A stretch of 64,000 bases of DNA from Ancylostoma caninum (GCA_037903475.1 JBAJFG010000361.1:248001-312000), one strand, 5' to 3'; numbered from the stretch's first letter, positions 1 to 11,294 are shown. Program-made: numbers and translations. Notes: a model not told the origin generated them from the sequence alone.

Positions 1-19
1 TACGATACTCAGCAGATAA

Positions 20-330
20 TACAGCAACTGCAGCGTGTGGCACAGTCGCGCTGATGTACAGTCTATTAGCTCACAGAGGGCGCCCGATCTGACTTTGTCC
101 GCAACTACGACTTCACCATTTTTAGGCTAACCGATCTATTTTTTGCAGTTTTTTGATATCCATATGGTGTGGTTCCTTCCATTCTTATGTTTCCCCACTG
201 CCATCCGCTAAAATATCCTTCCAGAGGCATTCTGCAGGCAAAGTCGTAATTGCAGACAATGTCAGATCAGGCGCCATCTGTGAGCTAATAGACCATACAT
301 GCTCAAGCCTGCAGATTTGCCAGTTCCATC
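20..330. repeat. Foldback (inverted-repeat) element
   Basis: Two arms of about 60 bp, at roughly 56-115 and 240-300, are imperfect reverse complements sharing CTATTAGCTCACAGA and the run around GATCTGACTTTGTC. They enclose about 125 bp of AT-rich sequence. This is the architecture of a small palindromic MITE. I cannot fix the outer ends because similarity decays beyond the arms. No coding sequence is supported inside. Confidence 0.6.
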
Positions 331-359
331 AACGTTAATTTTTACCACCTTTTTTGTAT

Positions 360-1045
360 CACCTGCACCCTAGTTGTTCTTCGAGTAGACCGAGAGGGTG
401 TCAGTGATTCTTCCATTTGTCCTTCTCGCCTGCAAAAGTTGCCCAATGGATTCGGTCTACTCGAGGGACACGAATAGAATTGTATCTTTCATTAAAGGAC
501 TTCGTAAAGAGGTCTAGCCACAGCGTATGGGATGTTCCTGTTGTAAGCTTGACGTTCCATGGAATCCAGCCGCTAACTCGTTAAGACATCGTTAAGCATC
601 GCGTGTCAAGGCCCACCTAATCTTGCTCAACTTCGCGGTAAGCGGCGCGCTCCCTGATCTTCGACTTTTAACAAAAGACGGAACTATGGATTCCCTCTCT
701 CACTTGCGTGATGTGGGTTACTCATCGCATCGCCCTCTTAACAGAGTGTTTAATGACGCCGATCACATTTTCATCTTGCTCACGTAACGGCCAGGCGTAC
801 CTTAAAGCAGAGAGGGCCGTGGAGTTGAACAGGCGAGCGCAGACCCTGGTGTTCTGTTCTTCTTCACTACCTAGATATATGCAGCTGGAGTAATCGAATA
901 TGCTCGTTCCATTGAGCAGTGAGAATGGGGCATCCGAGAGGCATCCGCTCTTCATGAACATCGTCTCCGTTAAAATCAGTTGGAGGCCGATCTTTCCACA
1001 CGTATCGGCGTCGGCCAGCATTCGTTCCACCTTCCTTAACGGCAA
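360..1045 (-). pseudogene. Degenerate RTE-type reverse transcriptase fragment (C-terminal part)
   Basis: Read on the minus strand from 1045 downwards, broken frames spell the region downstream of an RTE reverse transcriptase domain. They include CGKIGLQLILTETMFMKSG, then DAPFSL, then LREQDENVIGVIKHSVKRAM. Near 560 comes a piece equivalent to WIPRDVKRTTGRPP of better copies, here W-I-P-W-N-V-K-L-T-T. Several frameshifts separate the pieces, so no protein can be made. The same regions occur in better shape at 19752-20860 and 4195-4411, which is how I recognise this one. It is an old dead retroelement. Confidence 0.8.
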
Positions 1046-1513
1046 CGCTGAATAGCTTTGGCAAAAGAGTGTGACTTTGGCAAATCTCTCCTGACGTTGA
1101 TGGTATGGTGTAGTCTCTTGAATCTAGACGAAGACTCTCCAATGTGTGCATGGTCTATAAATACTGCACGAATGGAACTTTGAAAGAGCTAAATTATTTT
1201 TTTCTTCAGTGACAACCATAACTAGGGGTAGCGAATTTAAAATTTTTTTATAGACGACCGCGAAGCTCTGCAAGGGTTAAGAGTTTCATAGTTCGAGCGT
1301 GAACGACATACCTCTCTCTGTGCAAAGAGGCACCTACTATAAACTCTCGTGCTACTTTCAAAAGATTTGCCGTTCCTAGGACCTTCTAACAAAGTAATGG
1401 TGCAGTTTCAGTTTTAATTCGCTATGATTGCATTTGTTAGTACTGATTTTTACTCACATGTAATGATAATTATTTTTAACGTCCTAAACAGCGTAGCAAA
1501 TGTATGTATGTAT

Positions 1514-1598
1514 CAGTGGCGGACGCAGAAAGTGGGCGGGAGGGGGGGGGGGGTGGGAAAAAAGTGGGGTCTCCGCCGCTTTCAGGATCCAGATCGAA
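1514..1598. mobile_element. One arm of a hAT-like MITE, truncated
   Basis: CAGTGGCGGACGCAG followed by a G-rich run and a GGTCTCCGCCG stretch matches one end of the complete MITE at 2796-3069 in inverted orientation. It stops where the mariner-like terminus at 1601 begins, so the mariner-like element probably inserted into or next to it. Confidence 0.6.
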
Positions 1599-1600
1599 TA

Positions 1601-2205
1601 TACAGGGTGGGCCAAAAGTACGATAACAACGCTCTTTCTCCTCTGAACAAAACTGTTTGGTTCTGAAGTTAAAATTAGTTGAGATGTCCTCTTGCAACGT
1701 TTTACCGAAATAGTGTACCGGCTCACAAGTCATGTTTGATTCAGGACTCAGCAAAAATATATTTTAGGTCCTATTGGTTTCATCGAGTGACCACTCATTT
1801 GCTTGGGTCTCAATCAGTAGTTAGTGGGCTTTGGTGATCCCCGGGACCAGGGCTTGTTCACTTCAATTTAACTTCTTCGGAATTTGGTTCAGTTCGGCAA
1901 GGATTTCAAAAAATGTTGGATGACCTGAACCCCAACCACTTGCGCGCCGCGATCAGTGACGTCACTTTGAATCTTGGGCCCTGTGCCGGAGCTGAGAGAG
2001 GATATCCGTAGGTGAAGGGTTGCATCATGTTGTAAGTGACCTAGTAAACATAAATCCTAAGACTCTGTTTCAAATCATATACCAATTCGTTTCCGGTGTA
2101 CACTTTTCTGTGTTACTATATTTATGGCCCTCCCTGTAAAATTAACAAAAATAATATTTTCGGCGTACACTTTTCCGTGTTACTGTATTTATGGCCCACC
2201 TTGTA
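1601..2205. mobile_element. Internally deleted Tc1/mariner-type element
   Basis: The left end TACAGGGTGGGCC and the right end GGCCCACCTTGTA are imperfect inverted repeats and both carry the TA expected of a Tc1/mariner target. On the plus strand near 1913-2010, MLDDLNPNHLRAAISD followed by L-G-P-C-A-G-A resembles the extreme C-terminus of mariner-type transposases (a leucine-rich stretch, then a cysteine and a glycine-rich end). At about 600 bp the element lacks most of a transposase. A 64-bp unit carrying the right terminus is tandemly duplicated (about 2095-2222), so the true end may be 2138. Family assignment within Tc1/mariner is not possible. Confidence 0.55.
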
Positions 2206-2228
2206 AAATTGACAAAAATAATAATCAT

Positions 2229-2740
2229 GACAATAAATTCTCTTATATAAATCATTCCAGTGCAACCAAATTTTCTAGAGCGCAGGCTGCACTCCGCATT
2301 TCGCGCTAGGACCAGCGGCTAGCGGTCTCGAGCCTCCGGGCGAGACAGTGTTTACAACGATTTGACCTTGCATAGCAGCAATATACGGAGCAGAGTTGCC
2401 CGTCTGCTGGAGCTTTGTTACTAACTCCACTCGTTTTTGAAACACGGGACGATGACCACATCGGAAGGAAGTGCGCATACTGTTAAGGCCGTAGCGACAG
2501 GATTCACTCGGTTTTCTCACTTGGGATATGCTCATTGAGGCCCCAAGGAAATTATGCAGCCTGAGGATCCGCCTGGTTGCAAGAAGGGCAGTACAATCAA
2601 ATACACAGGATGAACGAACGAGGAACACATCACCATAAGCTGTTGTGACATTTTCTGAAACCAGTTGTACAGTTGGTCAAACTTTCTAAATATTCCTTAA
2701 CTTTTTTCCAGCTTCCCAAAGAGTGTGGGCGCACTGATGA
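2229..2740. other. No recognisable gene
   Basis: Only short unrelated open frames are present on both strands. I see no inverted or tandem repeat and no protein motif. Confidence 0.4.
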
Positions 2741-2744
2741 CGGA

Positions 2745-3285
2745 AAGATGTGCCGGGGCACCATAGTTCAGAAAAACATCAGGATTGGTATCCACCAGTG
2801 GCGGACGCAGGGGGGGGGGTCGCCCCCCCATCGAGAATGGGTCGCCAAATTTTCGAAATTACTTCGCAATACAAACAAAATTTGTGTAAGTTAATTTTTA
2901 ATTGTTTATTCCTATCATTATTTTTAATAGAATTTTTATTTATTATTTATTATTGTAATTAATAATTTTATTTTCCATTTGGGTCCCCAAAACGGCGGAG
3001 ACCCCACTTTTTTTCCCCGCCTCCCCTCCCCCACCCCCCCCCCCCGCCCACTTTCTGCGTCCACCACTGGTGTCCACCGATCGAGAAAAGGACCGCCGTG
3101 GCCCAATAGTGGGGGAAGCGCCTTTATACGACTCCACAGATGGAGGCTGGGTCCGCAGGAAGCCCGTTAGTCGGAAAACATCAGGATACGGGTCCACGGA
3201 TGAAGAATGGGTCCGCTGTTGCCTAATAGTGGGGAAACGCCAAGATGCACGTCTGCCGGTGAATGGGGGAACGACTCACTCATTC
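2745..3285. repeat. Degenerate minisatellite (unit about 75 bp) interrupted by a MITE
   Basis: Units built on CAATAGTGGGGGAA, then ACATCAGGATACGGGTCCAC, then GATGAAGAATGGGTCCGC recur about four times. The second unit is split by the hAT-like MITE at 2796-3069. The unit flanks rejoin cleanly if the MITE and one copy of its 8-bp duplication are removed. Confidence 0.55.
2796..3069. mobile_element. Complete 274-bp hAT-like MITE with 8-bp target duplication
   Basis: The ends CAGTGGCGGACGCAG and its complement CTGCGTCCACCACTG are inverted termini with one mismatch. They are flanked by GTATCCAC (2788-2795) and GTGTCCAC (3070-3077), an 8-bp duplication with one substitution. Eight-base target duplications and CAGTGGCG-type ends are features of the hAT superfamily. 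The interior is AT-rich and non-coding, with G-rich and C-rich subterminal blocks. Partial copies lie at 1514-1598 and 25545-25675. Confidence 0.75.
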
Positions 3286-3659
3286 GGGTCTCATTCAACC
3301 ACCTCTTCTTCTTTCTTGTGTATTGAAGCAGAAGCTTATCAGTTGGACTATCCCAGTGGCATGAAGTTTGAATCATTTTGGGTGATTATTCGCACGGCAT
3401 TGGTTACACTGTATTGTTCACAAGTCCTAAAGCCATGTGAAAGATACTCCTGTGCGGAGTTGGGAGTGCCTGTCCATAAGAGGTCCATAGGCATGTAAGA
3501 AACGTGGCAAAAGAAGTAGGTAGTATCTCTGCATCGGAAATTAGCTTTACATGTAGGTGCGTGATAAAGAATTTGCAAGCATGGCCAGGATCGCGAGAAG
3601 GCTCCAAGCCCGACGTAGGAGAGGCGGCCAGACTCGTAAAATATACGCAATTTATAGGG

Positions 3660-3830
3660 AAGATTTTGTATTTGAGCTCAGCTAACGATTGATGGTTTTG
3701 CTTATTTGCTAATTTTTTAAGCATTTCGCATGTGTGGAGCTTTTGCACTTACGTCAAGTGGCTGCCCACCCTATTTTCTAGCGCCCCGAAGGGGCGCTAG
3801 TAATGTATAAAATCTAATAAGAAAGCAAAA
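3660..3830. repeat. Dispersed repeat with a perfect 10-bp-stem hairpin
   Basis: This segment is similar to 25390-25545: both have CTTTTGCAC, then an AAGTGG-x-GCCC block, then a hairpin and a TATAAAATCTAA-type run. Here the hairpin at 3778-3800 is perfect (CTAGCGCCCC, loop GAA, GGGGCGCTAG). In the other copy one arm has decayed. Confidence 0.5.
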
Positions 3831-4194
3831 TAAGATGGCGTTATTTAAATTAATACAATGTGAGTTGCCGAGCTACACAGTTTGACAAGCGCAATTGATT
3901 GATATTGTGAGAAACGAAAATTCCTCTCTTCGGAAGCGCTATGATTGCAGTTTTGTTAGCGTTCTGACCAGTGCAGTGTAAAAAAGAGAAAATAAGTAAG
4001 TGGCGTGGAAGTATATATTGGTAAAGTATAGTTATATGAAAGAAAAGCCAAATATGTATATCTTCGTAAACCGTCAACAATGGAAAGCGTGTCGCTCAGG
4101 CTTTTCAAACTCGAATGAAATGAGGTTATAGAAGATTGGTTCGCTCTTACAGGCATCTGCTAAGGTATAGATAATTAGGTAGACTAGAGCGAAG

Positions 4195-4411
4195 TGAAAC
4201 CCTTACAATCACCTTAATCACCTTGACTCCCGTTATTCTACGGGTATACCGAGCGGGCGCCAGCAATTCTTCCACTTGTCCCTCTCGCGAGCCAGAGTTG
4301 TCCAGTGTATTCTGTCCGTTCGAGGGACACGGAGAGCATCGTATCTATCCTTGAAGGGCTTCGTGAAGAAGTCTGACCATAGGGTCGGTGGTCTTCCTGT
4401 CGTGCGCTTAA
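4195..4411 (-). pseudogene. RTE retroelement: 3' end (C-terminus and tail), separated from its body at 19752
   Basis: On the minus strand, starting at the TTAA (4408-4411), the frame reads KRTTGRPPTLWSDFFTKPF, then YDALRVPR, then HWTTLARERDKWKNCWRPLG and a stop. This is the conserved C-terminal tail of RTE-type non-LTR elements. It is followed by a short tail with the repeated GATTAAGGTGATTGTAAGGG character that ends near 4195. The coding sequence continues exactly at 19752-19755, where the upstream half ends in W-T-P-R-D-V. This is therefore one retroelement split by a 15.3-kb insertion, not two fragments. Confidence 0.88.
4408..4411. other. TTAA target-site duplication, left copy
   Basis: TTAA lies between the RTE 3' half and the left terminus of the large insertion. 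The matching copy is at 19752-19755. Only one TTAA is needed to restore the RTE frame (V-K-R across the junction), so the second is a duplication made on insertion. Confidence 0.85.
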
Positions 4412-4645
4412 AGGCAGTGTCCAGGCAAAATTTTCGAGCTTTCGATTTCTGTGGTTCCTAGGCCAGTTTGGCTCCCTGATTCCAGATACGAAACTTACAG
4501 ATCAAAAAACCCGCGGAAAAACCCTTTTCTGAGACCCCTCCTAACTGATTCGGACGAGATGTCCGAGGGCCCTCCCTCTCGTCAGAGAGGGCGCAGAGAA
4601 AATCGAGAAATCGATTGTCAGCGGCAGTTTGCTGCCTCAGTTCAA
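4412..4645. mobile_element. Left terminal region of the large transposon
   Basis: This segment closely matches 61291-61507. It contains the terminus, GGTTCCTAGGCCAGTTTGG, a CCAGATACGAAACTTACAG run and CTCGTCAGAGAGGGCGCAGA. The shared subterminal sequence shows that both ends belong to one family. It is non-coding. Confidence 0.8.
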
Positions 4646-4660
4646 CTACTCTGAACTTTC

Positions 4661-4905
4661 TGCCCGCGGTGGACCCGCGGTACGAGGTCGATCCGCGGTG
4701 GATCCGCGGTTGCCCGCGATAAATCCGCACATGCCCACGGTGGACAACCGAGAGTGACGTCACTCCCGCGCTATGGCCGCACGTGCCCGCGGTGTATCCG
4801 CACATGCCCGCGGTGGACCCGCAGTAACATTGCTATCCGCGGTGGACCCGCACATGCCGCACGGTGGACCCGCACATGCCCGCGGTGGATCCGCGGATGA
4901 CTTTA
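4661..4905. repeat. Left CCGCGGTGGATCCGCACATGC array
   Basis: About ten imperfect copies of a unit of about 21 bp, rich in CCGCGG and CpG, end at GGATCCGCGGATGAC. Local GC is far above the surrounding DNA. The array is interrupted by GAGAGTGACGTCACTC, a palindrome. Confidence 0.7.
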
Positions 4906-5997
4906 CCATTTGAATTTGCACATCCGGACACCATTCAACTTCTTCCACTTGTTTCCTTCACAGTAATCATTGTCTCAGCAATCTATTTCACGTGTCTCAC
5001 CTTACCTCTGGACTGGAAATTTCCGCCGATAACCACCTCTAGAACTCGACTGTTTTTAACTGCAGCTCATTTTGTAGCTCTTGATGTGCTCTTTGCAAAC
5101 ATTGCAACCTCGTTGTTCAATTTTTGCAGCTTCTGCTTTCGTTTTCTCTTTCGTTCATGCCTTGTTCTGTTTTAGCGGGATTTGGTCTCCCAGTGATCGC
5201 CCTCGCTTTCGCGATATCCAGTGTCTCTGTATCCTCATTTTACTACTGACGAGGAGGTAAGTGAAGGATCGCTCCATTGTTTCCTTATCCCCAAAACCTT
5301 TCCGTTTGTTCCAGGTCGACCGTCAACTGGAGAAATCCCGTCTCCTCTGTCAGCGTCGATCGCGTCACAGTTCTGTCGTTCCGGTGTCAGGTGCGATTTC
5401 AATATACCAACAATCGGCGATCGTTCAGTGGAACTGGCGCGCAGAGGGCTTCTTCTGAAGTACTCCCACCACCTCCCGTGCGGTCCTCGCATCATTAGTC
5501 ATCGCTACAGGAGCCATCGCAACCTTCGGTAATGGTATCGGTTGCCTTCGAATTGTTTTCTTTCTCTTTGAAGTCTTACTATTCAGCTTTCATCCTTCCG
5601 CGATCCAACCTCTGATCAGCCTCTGATGACCATCCAACCTCGGTATTTATGTGCTGTTTTATTTCTTTGATGTGTTATTCCATCATCTTTACCTCGAGGT
5701 GGGATGGGGACGGCAAGAAATATATAACATGGCAATCGCCTCCGGATTTGCTGATTTGAACCTCATTCAATTCGTTCTTATTGAAGAGCTTGCTTTATGA
5801 ATTACGGTGTTCTTACATATTGGTTCCTTACCATTGAAGAGCTTTGAAGAGTCCACGAAATAGTTATGTAATAAATGAAGTAAATAAAGTGAAGCTATAG
5901 TTCATTTATATGCTATGGTTCTGTTAGTACCATTTTACAACTGATATCGTTATGCGTTCCATAAGGTGGAAAAGGCATGTTTTTCATTTGCACGCTT

Positions 5998-6205
5998 CCC
6001 GCGGTGGATCCGCACATGCCCGCGGTGGCGCCGCAGTACATCCGCGGTGGATCCGCACATGCGCACGGTGGATCCGCACATACCCGCGGTGGGTCCGCAC
6101 ATGCCCGCAGTGGACCCGCAGTAAATCCGCGGTGGACCCGCACATGCCCGCGGTGGCGAACCGCGGATCCACCTCGGGCGTACCGCGGATCCACCGCGGG
6201 CAGAA
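5998..6205. repeat. Right CCGCGGTGGATCCGCACATGC array
   Basis: About nine copies of the same unit run in the same direction as the left array. Only the outermost part (about 6140-6205) is inverted, forming the element's right terminus. Confidence 0.7.
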
Positions 6206-6217
6206 AGTTCAGAGTAG

Positions 6218-6460
6218 TCAGTTCTTTTCCTCCAGGGTCCCGCATCTCTGCTTGACTACAACATTTTGATCAATTTTAGCCCGAATAGGTAAGTTTCGAT
6301 CATTGCTATTCTCGGCAATGTATGTTGGCAATGCAGAGACCTTTTTCCACGAATTCAGTGTTGTTGTTTTTTGCCATTTCTTGTCAATTGTGCAAGATTT
6401 TCCGGTTATTTCGTAACAATTTGCAATCAACCAAGATGGTTGAATGTATTCATCTGTATT
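6218..6460. repeat. Diverged copy of the 289-bp 'A' repeat
   Basis: TCAGTTC, then a TTCC/CAGGGTC block, then CGGCAATGTATGTTGGCA followed by GCAGAGACCTTTTT matches 61508-61796 and 63311-63599. In this transposon family the A segment follows the terminal segment directly. Confidence 0.65.
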
Positions 6461-7540
6461 TCAAAATCCGCAATGACGTGAATGTTAAAACACAGAGGAG
6501 TGCATTCAAATAGTCTATGAGGTTACTGGTGTACATGTGTATGAGAGGGGTGAAGAATGAGGAGAGGGCGACGCATTGAAGTGTGTAAATTTTTCTGTTA
6601 CTTTTTTCGCATTGGAAATACCATAGCACGACAGCTTATTTGGGTTGTCTATCACAAAATTGAAAATTATGTCTGAAAAACCAGCTTATTTGATTCCTTG
6701 AGGTACGGTCGTTGCTTTATTTTTAATTTCTCTCGATTTTTGACTTCCGATTCCCTCTGTTGCAATGCTCCACATTTCGGATCAACACTGGCATTCATTG
6801 CCTTTCTTCTTCTTTTAAATAGAATTTCCCATTCCAACTTGTTATTTCGGCATGCTCATTCTTTGAAGAAGAGGCTACATCAACTCTACTATTATATTCA
6901 CAACAGATCGCAAACTTCGCTCGTTATCAACTTCGGTCAGACCAGTTTTGGAGTATCCCCAGACCTAGGCAATTGACGCCCTTGCCAAGACAACAACTAC
7001 GATTGAAGCATTTATCAAACGCGGGAGGGACGATGAAGTATGTACGGGAAGCAATCATCATCTCTTTGGAAGGCTTCCAAACGAGGCTCACCTCTTCCCG
7101 TCGGAACTCAACTTTATTACCTGTACTACGTATTTCGTGAAAATGGGTTCAAGTTGAAGCGATAACTGAAGTAGAAGTAGAGAAAATATCAGTTGCAACG
7201 ACGCACCAACCTCACTTGTTATCATGAGATCCCACGTCTGGAAGCTTTTCTTTTGCCTTATCTATGTGGCCAACGGGATGGCTACCGCCGAAACCTGTGA
7301 ACACTCTTAACGACGCAATTGGGGGAATTATGTAATTTCGTCACTGCATTAGTAGTGTTCTCGGATATTGGTCAATATCATAGTAGAGATTGTGAGTGAG
7401 ATCAATTGAAACTGCTTTTTAAAAACCGTCATGCACCACCACTGTTGCGTGCACAGCAGCTTGCGACTGTCCTGAAAGTGCTATGTACCGCCTATCCGAA
7501 ACGACGGGTCCGCCGGCACGGTGAGGCGTCCATAGTATAC
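6461..7540. other. Interior of the large transposon, no recognisable gene
   Basis: Short frames only, AT-rich, with no motif or repeat that I can name. Confidence 0.35.
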
Positions 7541-7544
7541 TTGT

Positions 7545-7760
7545 GACCGAATCGAATATATTCGAAGAAATGTTCGAATATTCGAATATTCGAATAATTC
7601 ATTTATTCGGTTTTTCGAGAAGAGAGCAAATCCGAACAATTCATTCATTCGGCAATCTTGAAATGTGGATTATTCGAACAATTCATTCATTCGGGTTTCT
7701 CAAAACATAGGTTATTCGAATAATTCGTTCATTCGACTGAGAGAAACGGTGTTATTCGAG
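7545..7760. repeat. TTCGAA-rich repeat, 'ATTCATTCATTCGG' subtype
   Basis: This starts with GACCGAATCGAATATATTCG, a terminus shared with other copies in the window. It then alternates TTCGAATA blocks with AATTCATTCATTCGG blocks. It is palindromic at the level of the TTCGAA core and non-coding. Confidence 0.7.
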
Positions 7761-8734
7761 CTTTGAACTGTTATGATGTCGAGGAAGGAGAGCGTGCAGC
7801 ATCGTATAACGAGGTCATGCCTTGAAGGTGCGTTGCAGTACCATCCATCTCAGGCAAATAGCCTATCATAACGTGATATGCCTCAAGGCTGACCTTTGCC
7901 AGAGCAAGTTATGGAGATTGTTTATGGCGGTAAAGCACACCTACCAGGTTAAATATAAATAAGGGGATGGGAGCATGCGCTACACCCTACAAGAACCTTA
8001 TTCTTCTTTCTTCTTTCGGTCTTTTCTGTTACCTTATTCTGTTGTTCTTACGCTTCTTTTGTTCAATATATCCTTTATCTTGATGTGGAAAGCTTTAGCT
8101 TCCCCCCCCCCCCTGATTAACCTCTGAAAGTCAGTATTTTAGAGGAAGACCAGGAGGTGTTCGGTCTAGCTATCCTAATTTCTGGAAATTTACTGAACCA
8201 GTCGCAGTGAGAAGCTAAGTAGGATACCTCGCATTGTATTTAAACATTTCAGAAAGCAGAAGAACTAAACTAAATCTAAAAACTGGATCTAAAAAAATCT
8301 AAAACTAAATCTAGAATTAAATCTAGAAGTGAAAGAAGACTTTTGAGAAATCAAAGGACAGACGAAATGGAAATTATTTTAGGCATATATATTTATACCA
8401 GTCTGGCCGTCCGGCTAACGCCGGACTTCCAGACTTCTATTGATGCTCGCTTCGCTCGCATACTGCACCTTGAAAGCAAACACAAAAGTGTAGATGGATT
8501 GATAAAATCTGCATCCTTCCACGCAGTTCTATCGCTCTCCTGAGAAACCCTTGATCCCGTAAGTGGTAGCTTTCCCCCATATGAACGAAGTTATGCTCTT
8601 CCATATGAGCGAAGTATATGGCCGTGAAGAACTGAGTGTAACCAATTCAGTGCAAATGTTATGTTGAAATGATTTAGGCTCAACTGGTTGTTGTTTTAAT
8701 TCAAGTGATAAGGGTCCACCGGTAGAGTTTTACA

Positions 8735-9025
8735 TTCGAAAATATTTTTCGAATATTCGAATATTCGAATTTTCGAATTTTTGGGGACCCCCGAATTTTC
8801 GAATATTCGAATTTCCGAATTTTTGCGAACCATCGAATTTTCGAATATTCGAACTTTCGAATTTTCTGAACCCACCGAATTTTCGAATATTCGAACTTTC
8901 GAATTTCTAGGGATCTCCGAATTTTCGAATATTCGAATTTTCGAATTTTTGCGGACCACCGAATTTTCGAATATTCAAACTTTCGAATATTCGAATGTTC
9001 GAATATTTATTCGAATAACATTCCA
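8735..9025. repeat. TTCGAA-rich tandem repeat, ~43-bp period
   Basis: Six units of CCGAATTTTCGAATATTCGAA followed by TTTCGAATTTT are separated by 8-10 variable bases such as GGGGACCCC, GCGAACCAT and CTGAACCCA. The period is about 43 bp. The regular spacing imitates a CRISPR array, but the repeat is a near-palindrome and the spacers are far too short. Confidence 0.75.
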
Positions 9026-9929
9026 TTTGGTAAAAACATTTTGTACCCATGCATGTAGGCGAACAAGGCGATATGTTTGCCAATCAAAACGGGCATGAAA
9101 CTTTTCGGGTAGTAAGTTTCATTTGCCGTTTTGGAATTTCTCACAACCTTCTCATGAGTGGAAGCTTGTGCTGCTGTGAAGTTGGTCCCTTATCGGTTTT
9201 AAAATTGGAACGGGCTGAAATTTCTAAGCTTAAGAACGTCACTTGAGGTCTGTTACCATCATTAAAGGATCGTAAAGTGGATGAAACCCTTCGTCCGTGA
9301 GAAGGCTTTCGCTTTAATATCTCCGTGTTGTGGTTTAACAAAACGTGGCATGGTAGTAAATGTAGAGGTGTTGATGCTGTAAAGACGATGTTGGGTACAG
9401 TAGTTCATTTACCTTGACCATGAATGAGTTTCCAGCTATCAACAAAAAAGCGTCAGCAAGATAAAAAACACTGTGTATTATCCCGTTCCTCATTATTACT
9501 TCTGTTTATCGGGTCCAACTGCATGCTTGTACGTTGAATGTTGAAACCAACAGAACTTCTATAACAAGAAGTCGGAGTATGTTTGGGCAGAAAGGATAAT
9601 AATAGATCTCAAGATTTTGTGTGAACTTTGAATTCCATAACTAACGGTGATGTACTTAGAAAGAGTTTAAACGGAGCAGTAGCCGGAAATCAGCTAAATA
9701 TAAGGAGGAATGTTGTGTAAAATTTTATATTATAGTTTGCAGTTCACTTACATAGTTCTGGAGGAAAGGCTTGAATAATCAGAAGTATAGTTGAAACTGC
9801 TGGTTTCTCAAGTCTCTAGAAAAGTACATAGGTAGGTTTCACCGGAGAGATCATCGTCGCCAATGTCGTATACCTCGTAGGATTGCAGTTTCGAAGCTTT
9901 CAAATGCTGTTGGTGGCTTTCGAATGCGT

Positions 9930-10285
9930 GCAAAGATACGAGCACGTTTTTGGGAAAATTGGGGTTGAAATGAGAAACTGGACTGGGGTTTCAATTGGAA
10001 TGGTTCCTCAGCGAGAAAATGGAACTGAATTAACAGTTGCGACGTAAAACAACTCCAAATATTCGAATTTTCCACCTAAAATTTTCGAATATTCGAATTT
10101 TCGAATAATCCCGGACCCTCGAATTTTCGAATATTCGAACTTTCGAATATTGCGGAGCCATCGAATTTTCGAATATTCGAATTTTCGAATATTCGAATAT
10201 TCGAATTTTCGAATTTTATGGGACCCCCGAATTTTCGAATATTCGAACTTTCGAATAAATATTCGAATTTTATTCGATTCGGTCA
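9930..10285. repeat. TTCGAA-rich repeat with a conserved unique flank
   Basis: A flank at about 9935-10050 (GGGAAAATTGGGGTTGAAAT, then GAGAAAATGGAACTGAATTAACAGTTGC) is followed by four ~43-bp TTCGAA units. It ends in ATTCGATTCGGTCAAAACTCTA. The complete arrangement recurs in reverse at 63600-64000, so flank and core move as one element of about 350-400 bp. Confidence 0.75.
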
Positions 10286-10472
10286 AAACTCTATCCACCG
10301 GTGTATATAAATGGAAAGGAAGGAGTGGTTCTTCTCCAAAGGAATGGGAAGAGAACACCGATACGAAAGGAAACAACGTACATCTAGGTGATTTAGGTAG
10401 AAGGGTCCGCCGAAACAGGATAAGCGTACCCCTCATGCAGGAATAGACCCGCCTAGCGACTTCCTATTAATT

Positions 10473-11030
10473 GTGGAAGCCGGCGCAGCCTTATCACACC
10501 GTTGGACCCGACTCCAGGCTTTTCCCCACTTTTGGACGCCGGCGCACCCTTACCACACCGTTGGACCCGACTCCAGGCTTTTCCCCACTTTTGGACGCCG
10601 GCGCACCTTTATCACACCGTTGGACCCGACTCCAGGCGTTTCCCCACTTTTGGACGCCGGCGCTCCCTTATCACACCGTTGGACCCGACTCCAGGCTTTT
10701 CCCCACTTTTGGACGCCGGCGCTCCCTTATCACACCGTTGGACCCGACTCCAGGCTTTTCCCCACTTTTGGACGCCGGCGCTCCCTTATCACACCGTTGG
10801 ACCCGACTCCAGGCGTTTCCCCACTTTTGGACGCCGGCGCACCCTTACCACACCGTTGGACCCGACTCCAGGCTTTTCCCCACTTTTGGACGCCGGCGCA
10901 CCCTTACCACACCGTTGGACCCGACTCCAGGCTTTTCCCCACTTTTGGACGCCGGCGCACCCTCATCACGCCGTTGGACCCGTCCCCAGGCGTTTCCTCA
11001 CTTTTCGGCGCCGGCGCACCCTCCACACCC
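10473..11030. repeat. 59-bp minisatellite, about nine copies
   Basis: The anchor GTTGGACCCGACTCCAGGC starts at 10501, 10560, 10619, 10678, 10737, 10796, 10855, 10914 and 10973, giving an exact 59-bp period. Variation is limited to a few positions (GCACCC or GCTCCC; GCTTTT or GCGTTT). All three forward frames are open through the array for over 200 codons each. This follows from a stop-free unit whose length is not a multiple of three, and is not evidence of coding. A decayed inverted relic lies at 32405-32520. Confidence 0.92.
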
Positions 11031-11172
11031 TCCACACCGCGGTGCACTCACCGCTCTCCACTTCCCCATCCTTTAGAGCTTCTCTTCATTCTTTGAACCT
11101 CATCATACCCGTCCCTATCATCTTGTTGACCTCTTAATCACCATCACTGGCCAATCAGGGAATTTCGTTTCT

Positions 11173-11294
<122 letters not shown>

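Larger units (their letters stand above)
4646..6217. mobile_element. Nested 1.57-kb element with inverted ends and GC-rich tandem arrays
   Basis: The ends CTACTCTGAACTTTCTGCCC and its reverse complement form inverted termini. TCAGTTC occurs on both outer sides (4638-4644 and 6218-6224), a likely 7-bp target duplication. Removing the element restores similarity to the uninterrupted relative near 61508. Just inside both ends are arrays of a unit of about 21 bp built on CCCGCGGTGGATCCGCACAT (about 4661-4905 and 5998-6205). The middle (4906-5990) is ordinary AT/CT-rich DNA with no recognised gene. The superfamily is unknown. Confidence 0.65.

Noticed and set aside
2799..3069. G-rich and C-rich runs as G-quadruplex regulatory sites
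   Set aside because: They are subterminal blocks of a MITE and recur with its other copies; nothing links them to a promoter.
8735..9025. CRISPR-like array (regular repeat and spacer pattern)
   Set aside because: The repeat is an AT-rich near-palindrome with only 8-10 bp between units, the setting is a eukaryotic genome, and no cas genes are present. It is a tandem TTCGAA repeat.
10471..11137. Three overlapping frames of over 200 codons
   Set aside because: All three arise from the stop-free 59-bp unit, and none has splice context or conserved extension outside the array.
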